DNA of 64,000 bases. Source: Euptelea pleiosperma. Taxonomy: Eukaryota > Streptophyta > Magnoliopsida > Ranunculales > Eupteleaceae. The notes beneath the pieces are model-generated. The model saw only the letters and a list, made by a program, of their open reading frames with translations. It made no database searches and was not told the origin of the DNA. Below, in pieces: positions 21,620 through 32,530 of this stretch (position 1 is its first letter; every line of letters begins with the position of its first letter). The stretch lies in assembly GCA_035048495.1 (NCBI GenBank), contig CM068547.1, positions 34,604,502 through 34,668,501 of the forward strand, given 5' to 3'. Both the position numbers and the translations under genes were made by a program.

Positions 21620-22370
21620 AAATGTATTTTAGTAAAACACCCACAAAATTTGAAGGTAATTAGTAATATACCCTTTAATACTTTTAAATTTTAGGATTAC
21701 CCCCTTGACCTAGTTTAATAGTGGTTGACTTAAGTTAAAATGGACTTGAATCACATGTCGTTGGCATTTGACTTGCAATATTATTGTCGTTTCATAGGTG
21801 CATTAACAGGCGCATGATGCACGTCGCTTTTAACATTAGTCGGAAAATGTACATAGGGGTGTCAATTTTACTCATTTAACCGAAACCAAAATGGATCTGG
21901 AACCAAAAGTCTGCTTCCAGTTTGGGAACTGACTAAGAAAGAACTGGAGCCGGATTTGAACCAAAAATAACGATTCCGATTTTGGGTAATTAGATTGGAT
22001 CCGAAACCGATAGGAACTAGAACCGATGTATAGATATAGTGTTAAAACTGTAATATTACCAAGATTCGTACCAATAAACCCAGAACCAAAACCAAAACCA
22101 ACAAGAACCAAATAATCGGTTCCGGATCCATCATTTTGAGAATCGGAACCAATAAGAATCGGCAATATCGGTTCCGATTTTGGGTACTTTTAAATTTCAA
22201 GGGGGTGTTAATAAAAAAAAAAGAAAAAAAGAGAGATTGTACGCGTGTGATGATAACGGTTACGTCTTGGGGGGGGGGGGGGGGTATAACTAATTACTTT
22301 TAAATTTCAAGGGGGTGTTAATAAAAAAAGAGAGATTGTACGCGCGTGATGATAACGGTAACGTTATTTA
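21620..22370. mobile_element. Composite of a family D MITE and a GGTTCCGATT-type MITE, with a direct duplication
   Basis: A left D-type end (TATTTTAGTAAAACACCC at about 21627) and a right D-type end (TTTCAAGGGGGTGTTA, present twice at about 22197 and 22306) flank a block at about 21855-22180. That block begins AGGGGTGTCAATTTTACTC and is full of GGTTCCGATT and GAACCAAAACC phrases. A segment of about 60 bp including GAGAGATTGTACGCG and GTGATGATAACGG occurs twice (about 22233 and 22332), separated by a G-run near 22269-22284. Confidence 0.6.
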
Positions 22371-22591
22371 CTCGTTTTGCCGTTAAAAAAAGTCCATCTT
22401 GAACCTTAGGAGTTGCTGGCATGTTGATGTACATGTATGGGAGTAAGAAGTGCATGCAAAGCCAATTAAATTTCTCAATCTGTGACTAAACAAAGTGAAA
22501 AATTAAGTAGAGAATACATGAAAATACACAAAAACAAATTCAAACGCGCTCGTACATATATAATTAGATACTGGGTGTTTTGTAGTGATCA

Positions 22592-22912
22592 TCATGGGGA
22601 GTCGACGGTTCCACGAACCTTGGTGGAATCGATGGATCGATTGTGTCGCTTCGATGGACCAGAAGGTGGAATCGGGGTTCCTCTGGGTAGGAGACCAAAC
22701 GTTGTTAGACCTTGTATTTTGTCTGGAACGACTGGAAGTACTGGAACACCCATGGCTGCAGCTGCTTGATTGTTGTTGTTGTAGCTTTCAGAGAGGAGGA
22801 GAGTGGGAGCGGGGATTCTATATATTGATGCGTTAATTAACAAAGGAAGGAGAAGGAAGGAGAAGAGAAAGATGGTAGGGAGATTTTTAGTAGAAGAAGA
22901 AGAAGCAGCCAT
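22592..22912 (-). CDS. IDL: IDA-like (IDL) secreted peptide hormone precursor
   Basis: A single-exon frame of 106 codons. Residues 11-28 are a strongly hydrophobic core (FLFSFLLLPLL) after a Ser-rich start, a convincing secretion signal. A variable, Asn- and Ala-rich spacer follows. Near the C-terminus lies FGLLPRG (72-78) and then PIPPSGPSKRHN (80-91), the extended PIP motif of the INFLORESCENCE DEFICIENT IN ABSCISSION family. It differs from Arabidopsis IDA only by Gly in place of Ala. A 15-residue tail follows. Family members are cleaved to a short hydroxyprolinated peptide that binds HAESA/HSL receptor kinases with SERK co-receptors and triggers cell separation in abscission zones and lateral-root emergence. 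No nearby TATA box is certain; TATAAAT on the minus strand near 23215 is a candidate. The ATG opens directly before the signal peptide. Confidence 0.93.
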   Translation of the reverse strand: MAASSSSTKNLPTIFLFSFLLLPLLINASIYRIPAPTLLLSESYNNNNQAAAAMGVPVLPVVPDKIQGLTTFGLLPRGTPIPPSGPSKRHNRSIDSTKVRGTVDSP

Positions 22913-23890
22913 GAGAGAATTTTAGAGAGAATTGTTTGGTTATCCTCTCTTACTTGTAGCGTTGCATTTGTGGAAGAGGAATAATAGTCAAAGAAGAGAT
23001 CGAGATGGGCGGGTCGGGTCTTTATCTTTTTAGTTGGAACAGGAGAAGAGATGACCAGGAAGAAAAGGGAAATTAATACTGTAGAAATGCAGAGTAACGG
23101 ATACGAGAGTTAATAAGGGAGAAACGGAATTGGTACAACCGTGCAATGTTGCAGGCAAAGAGACACAATAGACTATAGAGAGGAACACTTTTGACAGTGT
23201 TTGGAGATTCGCATTTATAAGTTTACTTACTTGGGATTGGAGGATATTTTTTAGTCTTTTCTCTCGATTTGATGGGTTTCTGGTTTTTCTCATCATCACC
23301 CAATCACTTGTCACACTTTTCACGTAGTTTCCATATCAGGTAAAACCCCTCGCTTTTTTTTTTTTTACTCCCTCGTTATTATTTAAATGATTGTTTTAAT
23401 TACACATAAACAACCATTTATCTCAAAAGATCGACCTTGTAGGAAAGTTTGAACATGAAACCTCTCAGGCATCACATTTTCTAGGAAACGTTGTTTTGCC
23501 CTCTTTACCCAATAGATAGACTTTTTAGATAAATGTTAAACAATTATGTATATCAATGAGTCGTTGGGCCAATACAACACGTGTGCGGGAATACACTATC
23601 CGCTAACAATGTTTGTTGCCGTTTGTACCCTTGGAGTTCTTGAATCCGATGGTCCATAACTTTTTTTCTTTTTTGGGTTAAGTGCGGGACATCATGACAC
23701 TATTCGCCCAAATATATATCTCCCTTATGGGCAAAATATATTTTTGAGAAAGGACAACTTGTATCATGATTTAACCTTGCCTCTTTTGTCATGTGACTTA
23801 CACATGCATGACCACTGCTTTCATGTTGCATAGCTCAAAAATTACATCGATCGAACAATCGTAACCTTACTATCTGATTTAAACGGTTAG
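22913..23890. other. Upstream region of the IDL gene, no other gene seen
   Basis: It probably holds the IDL promoter. A TATA-like TTATAAAT on the minus strand lies near 23215, and a T-run is at about 23356-23367. Short frames here have no recognisable motif. Confidence 0.4.
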
Positions 23891-24230
23891 GATTGTGTGA
23901 TCTGTAGTAGCGGGACGACCAACCTCAACTTTGAATGTTTGGCCCATCCTTAGGTCGACCTGCACACCAAAAATCAGCTTCATTAGTGATTTTTGACCTT
24001 TGGAGTTTAGTATCTGAGTACCCCAAATAATGCTCGAATTCAACAGTTCAAAATATTTTGCATGAAATAGAGTCCAATTCAATGCTTAGAAATGACCAAT
24101 CAAGCTGATTTTTGGTCTATAGGCCCACCTTCCATATTGTCAATGGTCTCTAAGAATATGCCACATGGCTCATACTATGGTCGGTCATCAATGTTGATGA
24201 TCGACGTTCATCGTCAAAGATTTACTCAAA
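23891..24230. mobile_element. Family A MITE, degraded copy
   Basis: Family phrases in order: GGCCCATCCTTAGGTCGACC, AAAAATCAGCTTCATTAG, AATAATGCTCGAATTCAAC, then inverted AATCAAGCTGATTTTTGG and TGGTCTCTAAGAATATGCC. The right end AAAGATTTACTC resembles the family terminus AAGTTTTACTC. The G-boxes are mutated. Confidence 0.65.
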
Positions 24231-24735
24231 AAAATTGGTTCTGAAGTATCGGTTAACTGTCGCTTACTGCCTTGCTCACCCTTGAACAAAATCCTGGCTC
24301 CACTACGGGGATCGGTGTCATTTTCGGCCAACACATAGGGTATTGACAGTTGGCTAATAATTAAAATTTTAGTTTGACTAATTGCACATGTAGTAGCTTA
24401 TAAGACTAAAGGATTGATTATAAAGGAGAATAAAAAAAAGTTTTCCTTTGGAATTTTGTGTAAAAAAAAAGAGAGGAAAAAAACTGGACAAATCTATTGA
24501 CAAGTACTAGCGTTAATTATGAACATAATATGTATGTACGTGTGGGTATGAGGAGTTAAACTTGGCTGACTGGCAAAGGTCACTGACTGCCCACAATGTA
24601 AGGCACGTGGCACATTTTTAGAGGACACTAACCGAATGGATGTTTGGCCAATCCGTAGACGTACAAACCAAAAATCAACCTGATATTAGTGATTTCTAAG
24701 CGTTGGATTGGAGTCATTTTCATGGGTTGATTTTA

Positions 24736-25065
24736 GGGTATTTTAGTAACACCTTTCTGAAATTTAAAAAGTAATTAGTGATACCCCTTTATACTTTCAA
24801 ACTTTAGGAATACCCCCCTTGACCTAGTTTAACCATCATTTGACTAACGTTAAAACATGACATGCATCATGCACCTGTTAGTTAATGCACCTATGAAAGG
24901 ACCATAATATTGCAAGTTCAATACTAACGACGTGGGATTTAATTCTGTTTTAACCTAAGTCAACCACTGTTAAACTAGGTCAAAGGGGGTAATCCTAATG
25001 TTTGAAAGTATAAGGGGGTATTACTAATTACTTTCCAATTTCAGGGGATTGTTACTAAAATACCC
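24736..25065. mobile_element. Family D MITE nested in a family A MITE
   Basis: A 330-bp element with ends GGGTATTTTAGTAACACC and the inverted equivalent. Flanked by TTGATTTTA at 24727-24735 and 25066-25074, an exact 9-bp duplication of family A sequence. Confidence 0.92.
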
Positions 25066-25134
25066 TTGATTTTAACTGTGGGAATTTGAACATTATTGTC
25101 ATTATTTGGGGTACAAGATGGAAAGGTTTGAAAT

Positions 25135-25485
25135 GAAGAAATCTATGATACAAACTTCTGTATCAAAATTTTGATGCAGAAGCCCCTCAATTTGCCACGT
25201 AATAGTCTTTAGGGCCCACTTGCCCCACGAATGTTTGGCCCACACCTTGGTGAATTGTGAACCCACACAGCAAAAAATCAGTGTGATTAGTGATTCCCAG
25301 CCATTAGATTTGAGCATTGTTTCATAATGGGGCTAGAACCAACACATAGACTGGTTGAAAAAGCCCATGGTGAAAAAGTTTTCAAATCCTATGGCTAGAA
25401 ATCACCAATCACACTGATTTTTGGTGTGTAGGTTCATCATAGTGTGGACCAAACATTCAGGGACTTTTGCATCAAGGAACAACCC
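25135..25485. mobile_element. Family A-related MITE subtype nested in a family A MITE
   Basis: A 351-bp fold-back element with subtype phrases TGCAGAAGCCCCTCAATTTG, ATCAGTGTGATTAGTGATTC and inverted AATCACACTGATTTTTGG. Flanked by GTTTGAAAT at 25126-25134 and 25486-25494. The relation to family A is by layout and the central motif, but the ends differ. Confidence 0.88.
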
Positions 25486-25643
25486 GTTTGAAATCGCTAA
25501 TCAGGCTGATTTTTGGTTTTGTAGGTCCACCTAGGGATTGACCAAACATACATACAGTAAGCGTGCTTTAAAAATGTGACACGTGACTCAGATTTTGGGC
25601 TGTCACGGCTTTGCTGACCTATGCGGGTCAGCCATGTTTTACC

Positions 25644-26050
25644 AAGTGTAAGAGGGACTGATCTGATATGATGGTGAACCGTCCTGGCTGCAGTTTTGTT
25701 GCATAAGAAAGGATTGACCTGTAAAAAGTGGAGCTTTATAGGCTTTATTGGTTTAGGAGGGACAGAGGCAGAGCATTGCCTACCTTTTGATGCCATTTGC
25801 ATTACTCAGCTTAGAAACTACTCCCAGTTTGTAATTACAGTTATATATATGCAAGATCACAGGCTTTTTGGTTGCAGTATGGCTTGTCAGAAATCCCACG
25901 GAACCCCCTTCAATTTTTGAAAACTGGGCTCGCAGAACTTAACCAGTACCATGCCAGATTCCTCTTAAAGCTCTTCAGCTTCTAATGCTTAGACATTTGT
26001 CGCTTGCCTTTATCTTTTGACACTGGCATGAATAGGTGCAATGTGGCAAA
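25644..26050. other. Intergenic, nothing recognised
   Basis: Short frames only, without family motifs. Confidence 0.35.
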
Positions 26051-27065
26051 TTAGGTCTTAGGTGTTGAAGCTGTCGATGGGTTGGTTCTGGTTCGGTTCC
26101 TAAGGTACCCAGAACTGGAACCAATATTATTGGTTCTGGTTCGGTTCCTAAGGTACCCAGAACTGGAACCGATATTATTGGTTCCGATTCTCAAAATGAT
26201 GAATGAATTTTGAATTTCGGTTCTGATTTCGATTCTGAGGTATATCAGTTCCGAACTTGATAATATGACAATTTTAACACTATATTTGTATATTTAACTT
26301 TATATTTATATATTGGTTCCAATTCCTATCAGTTCGGTTCCAATATTAAATTACCCAAAATTGGAACCATTATTATCGGTTCAATTCCGATTCCTTATTT
26401 TTTAGTGGGTTACCAAATACGTGGAACCAGAATTGGTATTTTCGGTTTCGGTTAAACAACGGGTACCCCTCTAGGTGTTGTATTTGATCAAAACAAAGGA
26501 GTGGATTAATAAGTTCCATGTGTGCAAACTAGGTCTTAGGTGTTTAGGGTGTTAATGGGTTGGATCTGGTTCAGTTCCCAAGGTACCTAGAACTGGTTTC
26601 AGTGTTATTGGTTCTTATCTGTTCCAGTTCTCAAAATGATGAATTCGGAACCAGAAATGTTTGTTCGGTTCCGGTTTCGATTCTGGCATATATCAATTCT
26701 AATCTTGATAATATGACAATTTTTAACATTATATTTGTATATTTAACTTATATTTATATATCGGTTCTAGTTCCTATCAGTTCGGTTCCAATATTAAATT
26801 ACCCAAACCGGAACCGTTATTATCAGTTTTCCGGTTTCGATTTTTTAGTGGGTTCCCAAATATGTGGAACCAGAACCGGTGTTTTCGGTTTCGGTCAAAC
26901 GGGTACCCCTACAGGTGTTGTATTTGGTCAACACAAAGGAGTGGACTAATAAGTTGCATGAGTGCAATAAGTGCATAGGGGGTTGGGGGAGGTGGGTTAT
27001 GGCTGGCACAAAGGAGTGGACTGATAAGTTCCATGTGTGCAATAAGTGCGTGGGTAACTGGGTAT
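26051..27065. repeat. Tandem duplication of a GGTTCCGATT-rich MITE unit, about 480 bp
   Basis: TAGGTCTTAGGTGTT occurs at about 26052 and 26530, and everything between recurs. Each unit has GGTTCGGTTCC and CCCAGAACTGGAACC type phrases, a TATATTTATATA stretch, and AAAGGAGTGGA then TAATAAGTT. A third partial unit (AAAGGAGTGGACTGATAAG) follows at about 27010. The core is one of several copies of the same non-autonomous element seen at 21855 and 48864. Confidence 0.8.
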
Positions 27066-27488
27066 AGTATACGTGACCCCACCTCATCAATCTGAACCGT
27101 CTGTAATTTTTAAAGAGGAAATTAATGGAGGAGATGTACCATTTGCTTTGATTTTGGGGGTTATCTTCCAAGATTAGCATTTGATTAGTCAAATAATTTA
27201 AAAATTGTTATCTTAAAGTGATTATAAACAATCAAATCAATCGATAAATCAATGAACGGTTCTTGCTGATTTGTCAACGAAAATGGTTGACTATGGTTAC
27301 AAGATATAAAATAAAATAAAAAAAATCAGATACCAACATTCTTGTCACTTTGGATTACATTATTGGGCCTCTTTGATTGGAAATCAACTTGATAAGATCA
27401 TGTTAAGAACAGCAAAAGAAAAAATAAAAAAAAAGTCAAATACAAACGCTTGTCAGTTTGGGTAAGCTTAACCCGAGTTTATAGTTTA

Positions 27489-29058
27489 CTAGTGGGTAGC
27501 CCGTGCCCACGGCACTCCCCTACTAAGTATTTGCTAAAATCGGGTATGTTTGGTTGAGATCCACCATCTAGTTGGAGGATAAGATCTTGGCCCTTCTTTA
27601 TTGAAGCCTATAAGAGGGAGTATAAGTGGGGAGACAACCATTATGTGTTTTGTTATATAGACTAGTAGGTGCCCCATGCCCACAACACTCTTCGATAAAG
27701 CATTTGTCAAAATTGGGTGTGAGTGGCTGAGATCCACCGTCCAGTGGGGGATAAGATCTTGGCCCTTCTTTATGAAGCCTATAAGAGGGGGAGACAACTT
27801 CCCTGTTTTGTTATAAAGACTAGTGGGTGCCCCGTACCATTGGTACTCCTCGACAAAGAATTTGCCAAAATCAGGTGAGTGGCGGAGATCCACCATCCAT
27901 TTGGGGGAGGATTAGATCTCGGCCCTTCTTTGTAGATGCTTAATTATAAGAGGAGGTATAAGTAGGGAGAGAACCAATGTGTTTTGTTATATAGAATAGT
28001 AAATGGCCCATGCTCACGGCACTCTCTGACCAAAGTGTTTGCAAAAATTGGGTGCCTTCGGCACTCAAATGGTATAACGAACTGGGGCATTACCATTTTT
28101 TCCATTATAATGGCTGTTATAACCTATTGTAACGCACAGAGGGAGAAATGGGAAACTAACAGAAATAACAAAAAATAACGGTGTTGAAATTTAAATTTTG
28201 AATTAATTGAGATCAAATGAGGCGGATTGAGTGGCTGAAATCTAACCGTCCACATTAGATCGATGGATTTGATCTCAACCACTCTTTATCTAACAATCTA
28301 CATTAGATAGATAGATAAGATAAGAGAATACAACTGAGTTGTCTTCATATATGCTTGGGTGGCCCGTGCCCGCGGCACTTTCCAACAAAGTGTTTGTCAA
28401 AATCTGGTGGAAGTTAATCTCAACCATCGATATGAAGCATAGTGGATCTCAGCCACTCATTATTGAAGCCATATAAGATAAGAGGGGTATAAGAAAATCA
28501 TTAAATTCCGTTAAATTCTTTTTTTTTTTTAAATTTCAAAATTTTAAATTTCAAAATTTGAATTTCAGCACCACTTTTTTCCGTAAAAACACTAAAATCC
28601 ATTTTTTCATTTTTGCCCCTGGCCGTTTCAATCATTTTTAACGGTAACACCCCTCTCTAGGCATAAAAAGTTGGGCTCCTGAGCCTGACCCTTGGGCTAT
28701 ATGTAAATCCAACCCATTTCATTCCTTTTATGTAGGTAAATAGTAGGTGCCTCGTGCCCACGGCACTCATCTACAAAGCGTTTGTAAAAAATTGGGTGTG
28801 AGTGGCTGAGATCCACCGTCCATTTGGTGTGATGAGATCTCGGCCATCGTTTATGAAACCGGATAAGAGGGGGAGACAACCGTCCTGTTTTGTTATACTA
28901 GTAGGTGGCCCGTGCCCACGACAGTCATCGACAAAGTGTTTGTCAAAATTGGGTGTGAGTGGCTGAGATCCACCGTCCATTTGGTGTGATAAGATCTCAG
29001 CCATCCTTTATGAAGTCGGATAAGAGGGTGAGACAACCGTCCTGTTTTGTTATATAGA
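27489..29058 (-). mobile_element. Head-to-tail tandem array of short Helitron units
   Basis: On the minus strand each unit begins TCTATATAACAAAACA and ends with a GC-rich hairpin near the 3' end (for example GCCGTGGGCACGGGC) followed by CTAG. Clear units are 27489-27661, 27662-27819, 27820-27995, 28740-28897 and 28898-29058. Degraded or expanded units fill 27996-28739. At the best-preserved joins (27661/27662 and 27819/27820) CTAG abuts TC directly with no host base between. Outside the array the flanking bases are A at the 5' side and T at the 3' side, the standard Helitron target. Units have no coding capacity. Confidence 0.82.
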
Positions 29059-29372
29059 TAGCTTAAAGCTATGGGTTTGGGTAAGAAAAGATGAATTAGT
29101 TATTTTAAAAAGTTATGAAATAATTAAAAGTTTAGCTATTATTTAGAATTTGTATCGAAGAAACATAAGGGCATTTTAGGTATTTAAAGAGTTTCACTTA
29201 AGTTTCAATTTAATTTAAGCATCTGTATCTTTACAACGGCTTCCTGCATAAGCTATAAGCAATAAGCAATAAGCCGGATTTCGTTAGTTTCTGCTAGACT
29301 CGGAAATTTACTTTTCATGAGTTATAAGCTGAATTTTAACTTATTTTGAGTATACTCAAATGCTGGATCATT
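29059..29372. other. AT-rich non-coding stretch
   Basis: It contains repeated AAGCAATAAGC and ATAAGCTATAAGC phrases near 29250-29275. No gene. Confidence 0.35.
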
Positions 29373-29784
29373 GAGTAGACCTTTGATGACAGGGACCCAT
29401 CATTAAGGCCGATGACAGGGCGCAATATGAGCCACGTGGCACATTCTTAGAGGACTCTGACCGTATGGATGTTTGGCCAATCCCTAGCTGGACCTACAAA
29501 CCAAAAATCACCCCCATTAGTGATTTTTAGGTGTTTTATTGGAATTATTTTCATGGGTTGATTTTAACTGTGGGAATTTTGAGCATTATTGACCATTATT
29601 TGAGGTACAAATTACAAAGATCGAAATGTTGGAAATTACTAATCAAGCTGATTTTTGGTTTGTAGGTCCAGCTAGAGATTGGCCAAACATCCAACGGTCA
29701 GAATCCTCTAAGAGTATGCGACGTGGCTCATATTGCGCCCTGTCATCGGCTTCGAGGACAGGGGATTGTCATCAAAGTTTTACT
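29373..29784. mobile_element. Family A MITE, long-armed copy
   Basis: The ends are AGTAGACCTTTGATGACA and, inverted, AGTAAAACTTTGATGACA. The arms run through GCCGATGACAGGGCGCAATA and a CACGTG at 29433-29438; the partner site on the right is mutated to GACGTG. The flanks share only GGATCAT, a decayed duplication. Confidence 0.85.
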
Positions 29785-30688
29785 GAGGATCATCCAAACG
29801 AGCAGATTTTTTTGGGTGTACGACATCTTCTAGCTGGGGTCCACTGATTGATGGTCTTAGATTGATAAGAATGTAAATGACCTATGATGTGATAGACGTA
29901 TTATAATGAAAAAGACTCCTGATAGCCCAGGTGTCATGCTAATAGCATCACATCTCAATATCACCGTTGGATGTGACGTAATGAAGTCATAAAAGGTATT
30001 CAACCGGGTTTTACTGTGACACAAGGGATATGATATCATCGTCCACTATTATTATTTTAACACTAGGGTTATCAATGGACTGGGCTTGCCTGGGCAATGA
30101 ATATTCCTGAGTTGGGCCTGATCCTTAGACAAAATGTTCCTGGCCCAAGTCTGTCCCGAACCCATTTCTTAATATCTAGCTATTAAGGCAACGTTTTCTT
30201 AAGCCCATCTTGTCCCAAATCAGGCTCGGGCCTATGGTCAACCATCTTGGAGTGGGCATGGGGTTGACCATGTCCTGGCCTGGACCTAGTCTGTTCACCT
30301 CTCCTAAACTGGAGAAAAAATTCACTGGCCCCGGGAAGTCTCCAGGCGCACCCAAAATGTCAGACACGTACCTCAATCCCTTAACTCAATCCGCGTTAAG
30401 CCCTTGGTTAGTGGTTAACAAGGGGTACTTGTCAGACATCACTAGATCCAATATAATTTTAGGGCCCAAATGGAGCTAAATATGTTGATTGGAAGAACCA
30501 CCCGGTTTAGTCCCCGCAGACACTGGTAAGGCCACCACCCGCACCGCTTCAGGCAAACGCTGGGCAAGCCCTGGTTGGTGGTTGGCTCAAGGGGCATGAG
30601 AGTTATTTGCAGCTGTTTGCAGACAAAACATTAGATCACTTTTTGGCAAAAATTGATCGGGTCTAATGCAAAACTGCCCCCTTATGGG
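29785..30688. other. Intergenic with GGGCCTGG-type low-complexity phrases
   Basis: The segment 30060-30300 is rich in GGGCCTG and CCCAAG phrases and may be an eroded MITE starting AGGGTTATCAATGG. No clean termini or gene were found. Confidence 0.35.
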
Positions 30689-31515
30689 TCAACGGCCCGG
30701 GCCGGCCTTTTTGTGCCCCTCTTGGGAGTCGTGTTCTCGGTTGTGGATTTCGAGAATCCAACCGTGGTTGTTAGCGCCGCCAAAAGTGAAGCCAGCTCAG
30801 TGCTAACAACCACCGTTGGATTCTCGAAATCTATGGCCGAGAACACGACTCCCGCTGGCATGTGGTCCTCCGCCCTCCTACTCTAGTAGTGAACACTGAA
30901 TAGTAGTCCAAGGGAAGAGAGCCCTCCCTTTTCTGACCCCTCTTCGAAGTCGGACTCAGGGTCGTGGGTGAAAAAGTGAATGCCTGCTTAGCGTTATCAA
31001 CCACCGATGGATTCTCGTCCTGATTCCGACTTCCGTACGGGTCAGAAAAGGGTAGTAAAACTTCTGTCACAATGGGATTGCAAATCACACAAACACAGCT
31101 AATGAGTAAAACTTCTGTCACAATGGGATTGCAAATCACACAAACACAGCTAATGAGTTCTCGGTACGTACACCTAAAAGAAAAACACATGGGTACGTTG
31201 CAAAAGCACTTGTGTACGTGCCGAGAACTCATTGGCTTGTGATTGTGTGATTTACAATTTCGTGTGACAGAAGTTTTACTCAGAAAAGGGGGTCCTCGTA
31301 GTCTCATTTTTTCGAAAAGTCATCATTTTTTTTTTCTATTAAAAGAGGTCATTTCTCACCCTTTTGAAAACATTAAGACCTTGAGATCTCCCCCTTGTCT
31401 TAAAAACTCAAGTTTTATCATTTTTCCTGACCTCTCGGGAGTCAGCGCTATCAACCACTGTTGGATTATCGGACGACTCCCAAGACGGGTCAGAAAAGGG
31501 GGTCCTTGGATCCTG
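30689..31515. mobile_element. Cluster of family B fold-back MITEs
   Basis: Three adjacent copies share a core inverted repeat, GGATTTCGAGAATCCAAC and GTTGGATTCTCGAAAT. In the better copies, outer arms are built on CTTTTCTGACCCCTC and GGGTCAGAAAAGGG. Copies lie at about 30700-30870, 30915-31300 (interrupted) and 31420-31515. Related copies occur at 41908-42072 and about 63395-63505. Target duplications could not be fixed. Confidence 0.7.
31052..31280. mobile_element. MITE with family A termini but different interior, 9-bp TSD
   Basis: A 229-bp element flanked by CAGAAAAGG (31043-31051 and 31281-31289), inserted into the right arm of a family B MITE. Its ends AGTAAAACTTCTGTCACA match the family A copy at 19152, but the interior is unrelated. 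The left end carries a tandem copy of about 51 bp, so AGTAAAACTTCTGTCACAAT appears twice. Confidence 0.88.
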
Positions 31516-32530
31516 AGCCTTAATCTTTTTGTTACCTTCATTTCTTTTTTAGGCATTTCAGAACACTCTAAGTTCTGAATCTAGTAGTGCAAATTAAACC
31601 AGTGAAAAGACTAGAGAATGAGGATTCTGGCCCTGGGCGGAGTTCGTGCCACCAGGGACCCTTGCACAATTGGATGGCGCGTCAACATGATCTTCAAGTA
31701 GTAGCATTTGCAACGTGACTCTGAGCCATTGATTATGCGATAATGATACATATGGACAGTCAACTAATTTCCAATGCCCCATGGCCTAATGGGTTCGTAA
31801 GTACCGTAGAAAATACTTTATTCGAAGATGGTGATGGTGCAAATACATTCCGTGCTTTTTTACGATAGAGTCAATGGAGTAACAAGCAATCTTAAGGAGC
31901 CAATTTTGGGAACTTAATCCAGTTCCCGTTATTTAAAACGTAAGCAATATTGCTGTTTTTCTTGTCTGTGCGTTACATGTAATTTTGCATAATTTCACGA
32001 GTTTCCTTCCTAAATTTTCGAGAAAAATCCAGTGAATTTTATGTTGACGCAACCTAATTCATAGTGGCGCACGTGCTCACACTGCACGTGACTGCTCAAT
32101 TTTCAATTGTTAATATGTGACACGTCATGGTAGACGTATTAACGGTATGCTGGTCAATTCCGGAGCAAATAGGTGTCGATATTGACATCATGATTAAGAA
32201 TGCTATAATTGATGTAATCGATATTTAATGACGTTTTTCAAAAATTTGAATCTGAAAAAGGTGGTGGTTGAGCCAGCATTGACATTTGGAAAGGTATGTG
32301 TAACACATCGTGTTCGGGCAACTTGATTGAAAATTTCATTTTTTCTTAATTGCTTCATATTTTCAACGCGCTATCGTTCGAAGGAAAAAAGATCCGATCA
32401 ACAACTATCGCGCAACGTCACATTATGAACGTGAGACACAAGTTATAACCGAAATATGAATTCTGCGCGCGTGCCAAATCCCGTGATTGGATAGGGATAA
32501 CAATAAATGGCAGTAAGGTGTTGGTTGTCT
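31516..32530. other. Intergenic, nothing recognised
   Basis: No recognisable coding region. It leads into the tandem repeats that start near 32530. Confidence 0.35.

Larger units (their letters stand above)
24553..25643. mobile_element. Family A MITE hosting two further MITE insertions
   Basis: The outer arms match each other: GAGTTAAACTTGGCTGACTG on the left, and GGTAAAACATGGCTGACCCG when the right end is inverted. CACGTG lies at 24604-24609 and 25580-25585. The element is split by a family D MITE (24736-25065) and an A-related MITE (25135-25485). Subtracting both with one copy of each duplication leaves a normal family A length of about 390 bp. The outer target duplication has decayed. Confidence 0.85.

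Noticed and set aside
27489..29058. CRISPR-like or satellite array
   Set aside because: The repeats have Helitron ends (TC start, hairpin, CTAG) and A/T target flanks, which explain them. CRISPR arrays do not occur in plant nuclei.
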